Source: Aquatica leii (Eukaryota > Arthropoda > Insecta > Coleoptera > Lampyridae). Taken from it: a DNA stretch of 64,000 bases. The notes under the pieces are model-generated. The model worked only from the letters and a program-made list of their open reading frames with translations. It did no database searches and was not told the origin of the DNA. The stretch lies in NCBI GenBank assembly GCA_035610365.1, contig CM069436.1, positions 86,801,912 to 86,865,911 of the forward strand, in the 5' to 3' direction. Below, piece by piece: positions 20,912 to 31,167 of this stretch (position 1 is the first letter of the stretch; every line of letters begins with the position of its first letter). The translations under genes and the position numbers were made by a program.

Positions 20912-22089
20912 GAAAGTAATTGATAATAATAATTTAAAAATATTCTGCAATAACAATTTGTCTAAAGTTTTCTAATATTTATAAATTCCTGTTATTTTAT
21001 AAATAGTCAAAGTCTTACATGTGTTTGTTAAGAAAGTAGATTTAAAACACAGGCAACGTTCCGAAGTGAACAACGACATAGCACACGCTATAGGTATACA
21101 ATCTCAGCTCCGCGACCGAGAGTGGAAATTACTGTAGATGCTAGTGGTGACACGTCGTCAAGCAAACAGCAGCTCTGATCCGCTGCATTAGATGTTTCAC
21201 ATTAAAAATTGAAGCCAAAATCGGTCATTTCTAAAGTTCTATTCCTACGGTTCAAATCATGAAGTTTAATGTGCGACATATAGGCCGGTTGCATAAAATA
21301 TAGTTAACTATGTCGTTAGCTGACGCCGTTGTTAACTAAATCGTAGCTCTTGGTTTGAAAATGTCGTCGGCAAAACAATTGATTTGGATCAATGAAGCCG
21401 CTTAACGACATTACCACGTAGTACTACATTTTGTTTAGTTAATAAATCCTCTTAATTATTTTAGAAGTCATTAGTGCCAAACTAAATCTTCTTCAAAAGG
21501 TATATAACTTAAGCTTTAATCATTCATTTATTTATTCTTAAATACACTGCCACTATAATTTAAATTAACAAAATTTAATAAAATCTGTATCGGAAAATTT
21601 AACTTGACCCCCATCATTTTGGCGCACCCTTGCGAGTTAATTTGTGAGATACCCACAAGATGGCAATTGTTATTATATGTCGTTGTAATGTTAACCAAGC
21701 CAGTTTTGGCTACACTTTTAATTGATTAGTTAGTTATCCAGTATGTAGAGGAGAGAGATAAACATCATTGAGTAAAATAAATCAACCTTGAATGAAAAAA
21801 TATAGCGATGTACTGTACGTTAAAAAAATATATTTAAGATGGCATCATTACTAGTAAGATAAACAAAAAAATCGCAATTCCATGTTCATCCATATCCTGC
21901 TTTACTATAATACGATAAATAATCGTTCTTATTGTATTTTTCAGAAATGTTAATTAAGAACAATTCAGTATTTTATTTTTAGTTTTTAAGTTGCTGTTAT
22001 AGTATCAAAATTTTAAGTTAATAAGTTTCTCTAGAAAGCTATTTGTTGTTAATAATGCTTGCCCATACGAGTGTTTATTTGAAAGTTCA
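20912..22089. other. Spacer with a possible MITE end at 21275-21340
   Basis: Mostly AT-rich without genes. GGCCGGTTGCATAAAATATA at about 21280, followed by GTTAACTATG, looks like a terminal repeat of small insect MITEs, but I could not find the matching opposite end. A GC-richer patch at 21050-21190 has no recognised content. Confidence 0.4.
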
Positions 22090-23370
22090 AATCATCACGG
22101 AGTTAGCTCGTGGTCTTAGTGTTCGAGCAATGGCTCGAATTTCACGAACTTGTGACGCTTACTCCGGATCGGTACTGCTTTTCTGAAATAGAAAGCTAGT
22201 GGACGGAACGGTTCTCAGGCGCCTGATTTGTTCGAGGAGTTTACTCTCCTGTTCGACGATAGTGTCCGAGTAACGGCAGTGAAGATACGGTTGTCCAGAG
22301 CTTCAAACGGACCCAAAAACGGAACGAGGCGACGGAAATAAAATACACAATAAGTAATTAAAAATAACTTTATTTATTTTGAAAATAATCAGGTAATGGG
22401 CGAGAGATTCGACGAAAGCGGCGGACACAACCAAGCAAGCGTAAGGTGATCTATAAAGCAATGGCCGATTAGCTTGCCTTCGACAAGCTGTGAGTTCGGT
22501 GACTAACCGAGCAGGCATGCAATAGGGTAGCAACCTCCGTTGGATCAATAGACGGGGTTTACTCGGATTTGAACTTGAGGGGGATGGGAGAAGGAATTTG
22601 GGCACGTTACTGGAAGGCGTATCCGCAGGCCAAAGCCAAACACTACGGAGACGACGTGTTGACGGCGTATTCGCAGGCTAAAGCCAAACACTACGAATAC
22701 GACGTTCCGTAATGTATGGAGAAGGGCGGATCCCCAGGCCAAAGCCAAACACTACCGATACGACGTGTTGACGGCGTATTCGCAGGCCAAAGCCAAACAC
22801 TACGAATATGACGCCCGGTAAAGGATAGAGTAGCGAAGAGCGGACAAGGAAGGGAGCGGTATCTCCCCGTAGGTTCGGTTAATAACAGCAAAACGGCTTA
22901 TCCTAAAATCCAGCTGGTGCACAGGAACCCCGGAATCATCTTCGGTGTGAGCTCCAACTGGAACTGCCGTTCCTGCGTCGGGGTTCCGGTTTTATTGAGG
23001 ACGTTCGGAAGAAGGAGAACGGTTCTGAGCGGGGATGGCATGCTCTCTGACGGATAAAGCGAACTCGGATGCGCGTTTGGTACTTGACCGAAATCCCCTT
23101 TGTACATTTATTTGCCAACGGATACGGATAACAAAACTAAATTAACTCAATCTTCACGATAATAAATCAATAACGGTTTCCTTAATAAAAAAAAATAATT
23201 CAAATATACTACTAAAACTAAATAAAGTTCTGTAATACAACTTAAACATATGTAACGGTTCGTTACAGACTACTGCGGGACGTATCCGAGTTAAGTGGTA
23301 TCGTGAAAACACGATAAACAGGACCGTCTGGAGGGGCCCAAGACGCGGCGTTAGTGGCATATATTACTCA
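22090..23370. other. GC-richer segment of unknown origin with a minisatellite
   Basis: Base composition differs clearly from the flanks. A candidate polyadenylation-type signal lies at about 22338-22375 and an inverted-repeat-like TGTAACGGTTCGTTACAG at about 23250. It could be part of an LTR or of a retroelement UTR, but no second copy is in the window. The small open frames on the minus strand are low-complexity and not recognised. Confidence 0.4.
22625..22825. repeat. Minisatellite of four units in an A-B-A-B pattern
   Basis: Units start at 22625, 22673, 22735 and 22782, each opening GCAGGCCAAAGCCAAACACTA. Spacings of 48, about 62 and 47 bp show a two-part higher-order unit of about 109 bp: the short unit ends GACGTGTTGACGGCGTATTC, the long one GACGTTCCGTAATG or GACGCCCGGTAAAGG. 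Confidence 0.85.
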
Positions 23371-23454
23371 AAATCATTACAACTATACAAAATCCTCTAG
23401 CCGACGTTGAATTTCCAGGATGTCAGTTAACCGCACGAGCAAGACTGAAAGAAG

Positions 23455-24085
23455 TTGGAATAAATAAAGGATCAAGCAGCTATAAATGAGAATCAGTTTT
23501 GAGAGTCAGATGAGAAGTATGGTAGAAAATCTTTTTAAAGCGAGTTAATTAAACAAATTAAGACAAAGGAGTTAAGTGGGCCTGGCAAGGATAATAAAGG
23601 GTATGGATGCAGTCTTGAAATCAACCAAAAAAAAAACCGTTTTGATTGTAAAACCAGTAGGTAAACAAGAATTTTCCAAATGCAAATCAGATATAAAGAA
23701 AAACATCGATATTGTACAGTTGGATGTAGAAGTGGCTAATGTAAGAGTCGGAAAAGATAGGACTCTGATAAATGTGAAAATGTAGAAAACAGAGACAAAC
23801 TAAAGAATGAAATTGAGGTGAAACTTAATTTAAAAAATATGAGGTAAAGGTTCCTGCGGCTAAGCTGCCAAGGGTAAAACTGATAGACTCAACTGATATG
23901 TCAAACACTGAGGTAATGAGTACTATTATTAAGCAAAATAAGTTAGATATTGGCGATAATGGAGTCCTAAAAATAATAAAAAGAATACCTAACCGAAGAT
24001 TTGGAGATGAAAATATTGTTTTTGAAACGGATCTTCACACTAAAGGCAAGGTCGTAAGAATAAAAAAACCTTTAGAAAAACTTAT
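23455..24085 (+). pseudogene. LINE ORF1 (Gag-like) fragment
   Basis: Two open pieces (23576-23785 and 23898-24085) in shifted frames carry KTVLIVKPVGKQEFSKCKSD, then VQLDVEVANVRVGKDR, and PRVKLIDSTD followed by IIKQNKL. This pattern (LIxP, KxxI, VRVxxxG, PxVKIxG, IxxQN) matches the RNA-binding region of Jockey/R1-type ORF1 proteins. The fragment is cut off at about 24085, where a MITE-like sequence starts. No zinc knuckles remain. Confidence 0.65.
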
Positions 24086-24089
24086 TATT

Positions 24090-24600
24090 TTTAACACGCT
24101 TTTATTAGTTCGGGACGTATGTATGTATGTAACGGAATCTTTGAGCTTAATTTTCAGCGGTTTCCAGGTGTTTGATTAACTTGAAACTTTGCATGCGTTT
24201 CACGGACCGATGACAATGCAATAATTCATTAAAAAGTTTTTATTATCCTAATTAGGATCGTCAGGATTAATTGATTTCTTTAGGGATCCTCTGCACGAGA
24301 GTGACAAAGACAGAGCGCGTGAACTGCGCAGGCGTGCATCTCGACAAAGCCTATCGCGTTTAAATCGTTCCAGTGTATTTCACTATTACCACTTCGTGTC
24401 GGAGCAGGTAATTTGCGCGCCTGCTGCCTGCCTTGGATGTGATAGCTGTTTCTCAGGTTCCTTCCCCGAGAAATAAGGTCTTACTGTCGATAACTACTGT
24501 TTCCAATACGTTTTTAGTTCGTAAGATATTTCATAATCACATGTCCGCAAAAATTGATTATTGATAAATCGAATTAAAATACGGAAAATAACTGATAGCT
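24090..24600. repeat. MITE-like segment starting AACACGCTTTTATTAGTTCG
   Basis: It begins at the LINE break with a sequence shared with the palindrome arms at 24620 and 24680 (ACACGCTTTTAT...CGAACTA). A short ATGTATGTATGTA run follows. A GC-richer patch at 24290-24470 has no recognised coding content. Confidence 0.45.
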
Positions 24601-24659
24601 TAGAAAATTGAAAAAACACGCTTTTATAGGTACCCGAACTAAAAAATAGAAAATAAAAA

Positions 24660-25306
24660 ATAGTTTAAAAAAAAACTAAAAAAACACGCTTTTATAAATA
24701 ACCGAACTAAAAAGAAGAAAATAATTTGTAATTACAAACACAATTATTAAATTCAGAGCAATAATATATAATTATAAACAAAATTACTAAATTCAGAGTT
24801 AAAAGCGTGGGGTGCATCTATAATCATTGTTACAATTATTCTAAAAGCAGCTATCAATAAGGGGAGAGTTATGAAAATATAGAAAAATCCTACAAATAAC
24901 AGTTTCACTGTATAATGTCTCGCCAAGTACACGTTAAACTATTGTTACAAACAATGATAAATTTATTTCTGTGAACACAAAATATAAAAAAAAACCTCTG
25001 ATCTTTACCAAAAAATTATTAGATTTAACAAAAACAGTGCAGCTGTAGAATATCTCGTCACGTATGTATTCAAACGTCGTGTTTAGTGACAGTATTATGT
25101 ATATCAGTCAAATGACAAATTGACAGCAATAGTCGAACTGAATACATCTTAAAACAATGATTGATATAATTAATTACAAAAAAAAAGAAATAACAGATAC
25201 TTGGCGCGAAAGACTACCGTGTATCCGGATGCACCCCACGCTTTTAACTCTGAATTTAATAATTTTGTTTGTAATTATAAATTATTTTCTTCTTTTTAGT
25301 TCGGTT
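24660..25306. repeat. Long palindrome (foldback element), right arm interrupted
   Basis: The left arm (about 24675-24820) contains ACACGCTTTTATAAATAACC, GAACTAAAAAGAAGAAAATA and TTAAAAGCGTGGGGTGCATC. The right arm repeats this in reverse complement at 25228-25310 and resumes at 27198-27240 after a solo LTR. The 400-bp centre is AT-rich with no gene. The arm pattern AAAAGCGTG occurs twice per arm. Confidence 0.8.
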
Positions 25307-25310
25307 ATTT

Positions 25311-27193
25311 TGTAACCATCGTTTAAAAATCGATTGGTTGTTTAAGTAATTTTTGGTAACGGACACAGTATTTGGATTGACGATTTTCATTTAATGTATT
25401 TTGAATTTGTTTTAATGTGAATTTTAGATTGACTTTAATAAGTTATTTTACGATTTAAAATTCAAAGTTATAATTTAAATTGCTGATTTAGTTTTGTATA
25501 TTGTTACGCCGTGAAAAATTCCAGTGGTAATTTATGTTTCCCTTCTGAGATATAATCGTAATTAAATCTATTTTCGCCGTTTGTTTATTTTAAGTGGATT
25601 TAAAAGTTCTTTGTTCGAGTACATTTGTACTTGAATTTCTTTATGTCAATCGTTTAGATTACGTGGAAAAATTAAGTCGTTATCTTAATTTATTAGGCAG
25701 TTTAAATTCTTGTAATATAATAGTTTGTCAAATTGACAGTTTCACGTACAAGCGAAACGCTGTGTCCTAATTATATAAATATGACGTAATATGATTGTTT
25801 GCCTCTTTATTGCACTTCTTCGCGAGAGTATTTTGGTGTTTGAAGTTTCGAACGCAGCCTTTGTGGAAAGGGCAGTCGACGAAAGTTGATATATAGACGT
25901 GTTTTTGATTTGGGGGATGAATAATCATCAATCGATCGTTGGTCGCAATTTTAAGTTACCGGTTACCGGTTGGTAAGGGTACGTTTCGTTATGCCCTACC
26001 GCGGAAGTTAAAAAGAAAATTGGTACCGTGGAAATGTAGTGTAGTGATGGAAAAGTTTGATTTTTATCTTCTTTTCAATGTTCGTAATTTACGGATTATG
26101 CAAATTTCACGGTTTCCATAATTATAACGCAAGTTTCAAGTTGGATATTCAATCGTTGGGTTGTACTGTGTCCAATCGTCGCATTAGTGCGGATTATGTT
26201 AAGTGTTAACAAAGAAATTCTTCCGCCGGCATAGAAATTATTTGGAGTACCTTTTCGTTTGGCCATCCCGGACCACCTAACCATAAGTACGTTCCTGCAG
26301 TTACGACGAATTCAAGGTATTTATGTTGCACCATTTATTTAATCGAGAAGATATTATTTACGTTTACGCGATCAAGTGTTAAAAGCTTTGAATTTTCAAT
26401 TAAAAATTACAAGTGTCTCGAAGTTATCGTTAATGTAACTAATTAATGACCGTATTTTACGGTACTGTTTTATCCCAAGTTTAAAATTTATTAAACGGGA
26501 CCGAATTATCGATTCAAATTTATATTTATAAATTAGTTTATAAGTTTATTTCATTTTGTTTTTGTATTATATCGACACACACACGGCCGTGATCATAGAT
26601 GTTTTAAGATTGATTAATATCGTATTGTTTATTTCTTTAAAATTCTGTATTGTGTATTTTATAATTTTGTTTGTGTATTTTATTCCATTAACTGTAAATT
26701 TGTTTTGATCTAACGTGCATTCACGTAATTTTTCTATTATTTTGCTACTGTTTTGTGTGATTAATTTTGTCAATTTCAATTCAATTATTTTATTTTATTA
26801 TTTTATTCATTTTGTTTTATTTTGTTCAAATAAATGTTAAATTATTAAATTGTAAAGAGCTTTTAATTCCGTCGGCCTCCGCGTGTGTAACTTTATTAGT
26901 TTATTTTAGATTTTAGCAAATGCACCCTCTAAGGTAAGTCCATTGGGGGTGCATACTACAGAAGCGGACTTATGGTTGGCAAGGGTCATTAGTCCATTAA
27001 GCTTTACTCCTTCCTGGCGCCCTTTGATTTCGACATTATTATTTATCGATTTTGTGTTTTCGACAAGTCAATCCATTTCGATCACGAAACTTTTAAATAA
27101 AACCCACCCCGTCTCCATTGAGCTAGTGGCACAACCCCCGTTTATGTTACTACATTGCAGGCAGTGACTTTGTGTTAATTTTGGAATGTAACA
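25311..27193. repeat. Solo LTR, 1.88 kb, with ATTT target duplication
   Basis: It begins TGTAACCATCG and ends GGAATGTAACA (TG...CA). The 4-bp ATTT occurs at 25307-25310 and 27194-27197, and the uninterrupted palindrome arm at 24690 shows the empty site with one ATTT. No gag or pol lies inside. A TATA-like TATAAATATG at about 25775 and TGGCGCCCTTT near 27016 are present. A 4-bp duplication suits Ty3/gypsy. Confidence 0.85.
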
Positions 27194-27229
27194 ATTTATA
27201 AAAGCGTGTTTTTTTAGTTTTTTTTTTAA

Positions 27230-29455
27230 CTATATTATTTCTATTAAAAAAAACCTCGAAAAAAACTGCACTTTTTTAGCTGTCCTAGTTCGTCCGAAAT
27301 TGCCGTTTAAACATTTCACAAAATTTTCTTCAAAAAATTTGTATTAACAACACATTTTTTATTGTTTATAAAGCTTTTTTTTAAATTTTTTTTACAAAAC
27401 GTTTAGAAAAGATAATTATTTTGTTAATAAAAAAACTGTACTCTTCTAGCTATCTTAGTTCAACCGAAATTGCCATTTAAACATTTGACATAATTTTCTA
27501 ACTGTCCTAGGTAGTCCGTAATTGCCGTTTACACATTTGACCAAATTTGCTTCAAAAAATTTGTATTAAAAGCACTTTTTTATAGTCTATAAAGCTTTTT
27601 TGTTAAATATTTTTTACAAAACGTTTAGAAAAGATTATTAACTTGCTATTAAAAAAACTGCAATTTTCTACCGTCCTAGTTAGTCCGCAATTGCCGTTTA
27701 AACATTTGACAAAATTTTCGAAAAATTTTCTTCAAAAAATTTGTATTGAAAACATTTTTTTATAGTTTATAAGAGTTTTTTGTTAAACTTTTTTTACAAA
27801 ACGTTTAAAAAAATCATCTTGCTATTAAAAAAAAATGCAATTCCCGTTTAAATATTTGACAAAACTTTCGAAATATTTTTTTCCAAAAGTTTGCATTAAA
27901 AGCACTTTTCTATGGCTCATAAAGCTTTTTCCTTAATTTTTTTTACAAAACGTTTAGAAAAGCTTATTATCTTGCTCAGTGGCGGCTGGTGGTCAATCAT
28001 ACAAGAGGGTCATTTAAAAAAAACGCAATGATCGCAAAAAGGCTAAAAAATATTCTTACAGTAACGTAGTGATTTATATTTAAGATCAATTATGTTTAAG
28101 ATTTAAGATATTCGTCTATAATTACAATTACCAAAATAATCAATAACAAGCTCATTAAAATTTACAATGATTTTTGAATGCTTAGCATAGAAATGCACAT
28201 CTTTCTTGTCTCAACGTATTGCCAATTGCGTAGAAATCTTTGAATTCTTTTTAACACAGAGAAGTATCGCTCTCTTTCCACTGTAGTCATATGTAAAGTC
28301 AATCAATTGTTTTATTTAATATATGTATCTATTTTTAGTGTTTACAAACTTTTTCATTGTAGTCTTTAATTGACTTTTAATGCATCATCTGAAAACAGTA
28401 AACATAAAACACTAAAATCTATTATTTTTTTCAATTCGACAAATTAAATCTAACGAATCATACATAGATTGTTTAAAATTACTGTAAACTTCATTTTTAT
28501 GTTTACTGGTTGGTCAACTTTGAAGTAAAGCCTGAGGACGAGCATTAAAGATAAATTCTAGATGTGTAAACAATTATTAGCTATTCATCATATCAACTAC
28601 TGTCATATGTGATAAGAAATCTGTATTTAACACACACGTGCTCCGAAGACAACGATAGATGACGTAAGTCACGTAAGCAATGTAAGCATTGCACTCAAAG
28701 ATAATTGCACTGAATATTATCTTTGGCGTAGGCGGCCGGCTGAAAACCCTGTGAACGAATTTTAACATTTACTTATCTTCTTTTCTAACTCGCATAAAAT
28801 TGTATTATGTGTGTCTCACTCTTGATTACAATAACTATCGTCGTAATATAATGTAAGTGCGGGCACAAGTTCGTATCAGCCTCGGCTAAATTCGCAAGCT
28901 TTCATATCTGTTGCGTTTAAATTGACAATTATTTAAACACAAGAAATTTAAACGCTGATAACTTGATTTAAACGCAAATTGTTTGTAATTTTAAAGCAAA
29001 TAAAATACCTTTCTTATTCATTTTTGGAGGGTCATTGACCAAATGACCTAATAGAGAAGCCGCCACTGATCTTGCTATATAAAACACACTACTAAGTGTC
29101 CTAGATAGCCGATAATTGAAGTTTAAACATTTGACAAAACTTGCTTCAAAAAATTTAAATCAAAAGCACTTTTTTTAAGGTTTATAAAGCTTTTTTAATA
29201 CATTTGTTTTTACAAAACGTTTAACAAGCTTATTATCTTGCTATATAAATTAACTGCAATCTTCTAACTGTCCTAGTTAGTCGGTAATTGCAGTTTAAAC
29301 ATTTGACAAAACTTGCTTCAAAAAATTTGTATTAAAAGCACTTTTTTTATGGTTTATAAAGCTTTTCTACAATTGTTTTTAAAATCTGTAGAAAAGCTCA
29401 TTATCTTGCTATTATAAAAACTGCACACTTCTAGCTGTCCTGGTTCGTCCGCAAT
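27230..29455. repeat. Satellite array, monomer about 170 bp, interrupted
   Basis: Monomers share GCTGTCCTAGTTNGTCCG, AATTGCCGTTTAAACATTTG, CTTCAAAAAATTTGTATTAA, TATAAAGCTTTTT and TTTACAAAACGTTTAGAAAA. The TGTCCTAG mark recurs at about 27281, 27451, 27503, 27672, 29097, 29269 and 29436, i.e. steps of 167-172 bp apart from deletions. A hAT element splits the array at 27977-29068. About seven to eight full or partial monomers are present. Confidence 0.88.
27977..29068. mobile_element. Non-autonomous hAT element, copy B (1,092 bp)
   Basis: Ends are CAGTGGCGGCTGGTGGTCAA and, reversed, CAGTGGCGGCTTCTC. A perfect 8-bp target duplication ATCTTGCT flanks it (27969-27976 and 29069-29076). It corresponds to copy A in opposite orientation: GGGTCATTGACCAAATGACC at the right end here equals the left end of copy A. 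No transposase inside. Confidence 0.95.
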
Positions 29456-29459
29456 TAAA

Positions 29460-30886
29460 CGTTGGGATCTAGTAAAGCGTTGTTGTTAGCCTTTGCAATC
29501 ACAATGCTTCCTTCCTTCTATCTTTTCTTCGGTGGTCTTCTTCTCGTTTGTTATACTCCGTTTATGTGCTTTGTATTTTCTACACAAAGTTAGTAAAGCC
29601 ATTAAAAAGACCAACTCAAAGATCTCGGTCACTTTCAGATTAAGGTGAAATAAAGTTTATCTTGAAGTTTCAAGACTAGACTGTGTAGCATAAGAGACCT
29701 CACGGACTCATACACGTAATTTTTAACTAATGCGGCTGTCGTCTGCTGTGCCTCAGGTCGTCTTCTTCCTACCGATGATACCACAGACCCAACATACGAC
29801 GCAGAGATTCCATTGCGCTCTACTCTACAGCTCTCCCTAGAAAAACAAAAGCGTTTCTAAAACGTCGACTTTAACCCTAAAAACAAAAAACTATCAAAAC
29901 AAAGTAAAATTATATACACAGTGTTTTACGTTAGCTCTATACATACCTGATGTTGGTGATGGGAAGAATATCAAAAAAATTCAAAAGCAAGTTTTGAATT
30001 TCTTCTTTGGTTGGCGTAAAGAGAGGGTAAATAATAACCAAATCTAATAATGATAATTTAATTCGTTACAAAGTTTCGATACTTAACAATATTAATTTCA
30101 TCGATATTGTTTTGGTTAAATGTACCACTAAGACAAAAATCAAAGAGTAACGTACGAATTATAAACAAAAAGAAAATTATAATTTCAGCGTTAACATTAA
30201 ATTCGAACAGAAAAACGATAGCTTATAAGGTACAGATCGCTATTTTATATTACCGTTAATTATTCCTTAGAAGTAATATAGTTGGCAGAAACTGGAAAAG
30301 AATAATTTTTCCCATTAAAAAAATCTAAATCTAAATTTGTACTAATATATAATCAGTAAGCCTATATAAAAATACTCACTCTACACACAATACATACACA
30401 TTGTATACATGATATTTTATTGAAAGAAAAGTGACGCGGATTAGTCGATTACAGTACAATCACGGTGCGTCATAGTCAATCGAAATTGCGTCCAATTTTT
30501 AAGGTACGAAAAAATATGATTGTTCACATCTTAGAAATTTTATTGCGGATCGCCTATGAAGTGTCACGAGTATTTTTTTACCATTAAATCTGTACACAAT
30601 AATCTATTTAACATAAATTTGCAAAGATATTTATTGTTACTTTTAAAGATTATCACAACGTACGTGTGGACTACATTTTTTTTAATTCGTATCGTTTCAA
30701 ATCATTTACAGGCTTAAGTACAATAGTAGAAATCGCAAAACAAAGTAGTCCATCTTTTGATGTCAAATTCGTATACATAAAATAATAAATACCGAATATA
30801 TCTACAAAAAGAAAAAAAACCCAAATAAATAATGACGCAATAAAAATAATTCAGCGCAAAATATACAACGGATAAGAAAATAGTCA
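29460..30886. other. 3' flank of the NCKAP5-like gene, probable 3' UTR
   Basis: No coding region. On the minus strand, AATAAA signals lie at 30630-30635 (about 250 nt after the stop) and 30416-30421, either of which could end the transcript. A splice-donor-like CAG|GTATGT on the minus strand at about 29970 has no supportable exon in front of it. Confidence 0.45.
30630..30635 (-). promoter_or_regulatory. Candidate polyadenylation signal of the NCKAP5-like gene
   Basis: AATAAA on the minus strand about 250 nt downstream of the stop codon at 30887. A second one is at 30416-30421. Choice between them cannot be made from sequence alone. Confidence 0.4.
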
Positions 30887-31167
30887 CTAACTCCGCAAAT
30901 CGTAATCGATTTTTATAACACATTCGGATCGATTCGCAGTCTTGTTTTCGACGACATCGTTTTCAATCATCCTATCTTCGGTTTCTTCTATTGAACAAGA
31001 AAGAGAGCTACTTGTGGTGCTTAATTCGTCTAAAAAGTCAAAACTGGCCACCGCTTCTTTTTCTTTTTCCCCATATCGCATGAAGAAATCGGGTCTTCCG
31101 ATAATACTGGGCCTGGAAATTGGTACGGATGCACGAACTACGGCTAATTCGGGACGTGCGGCATTGA
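30887..31167 (-). CDS. NCKAP5-like: NCKAP5-like gene, last coding exon and stop
   Basis: Acceptor GATCTTCTTCCAG, phase 1 in, stop at 30887. Encodes [20 protein letters not shown], then [20 protein letters not shown] and an acidic end. It is 6.7 kb from the previous exon, and 2 + 93 codons fit exactly. Confidence 0.82.

Noticed and set aside
25502-27193. Alternative LTR start at TGTTACGCC with GTAACA end
   Set aside because: Flanks do not match, whereas 25311 gives an exact ATTT duplication and a matching empty site.
29960-30010. Possible exon ending CATCAG|GTATGT on the minus strand
   Set aside because: No acceptor with an open, protein-like frame in front of it, and it lies downstream of the gene's stop.
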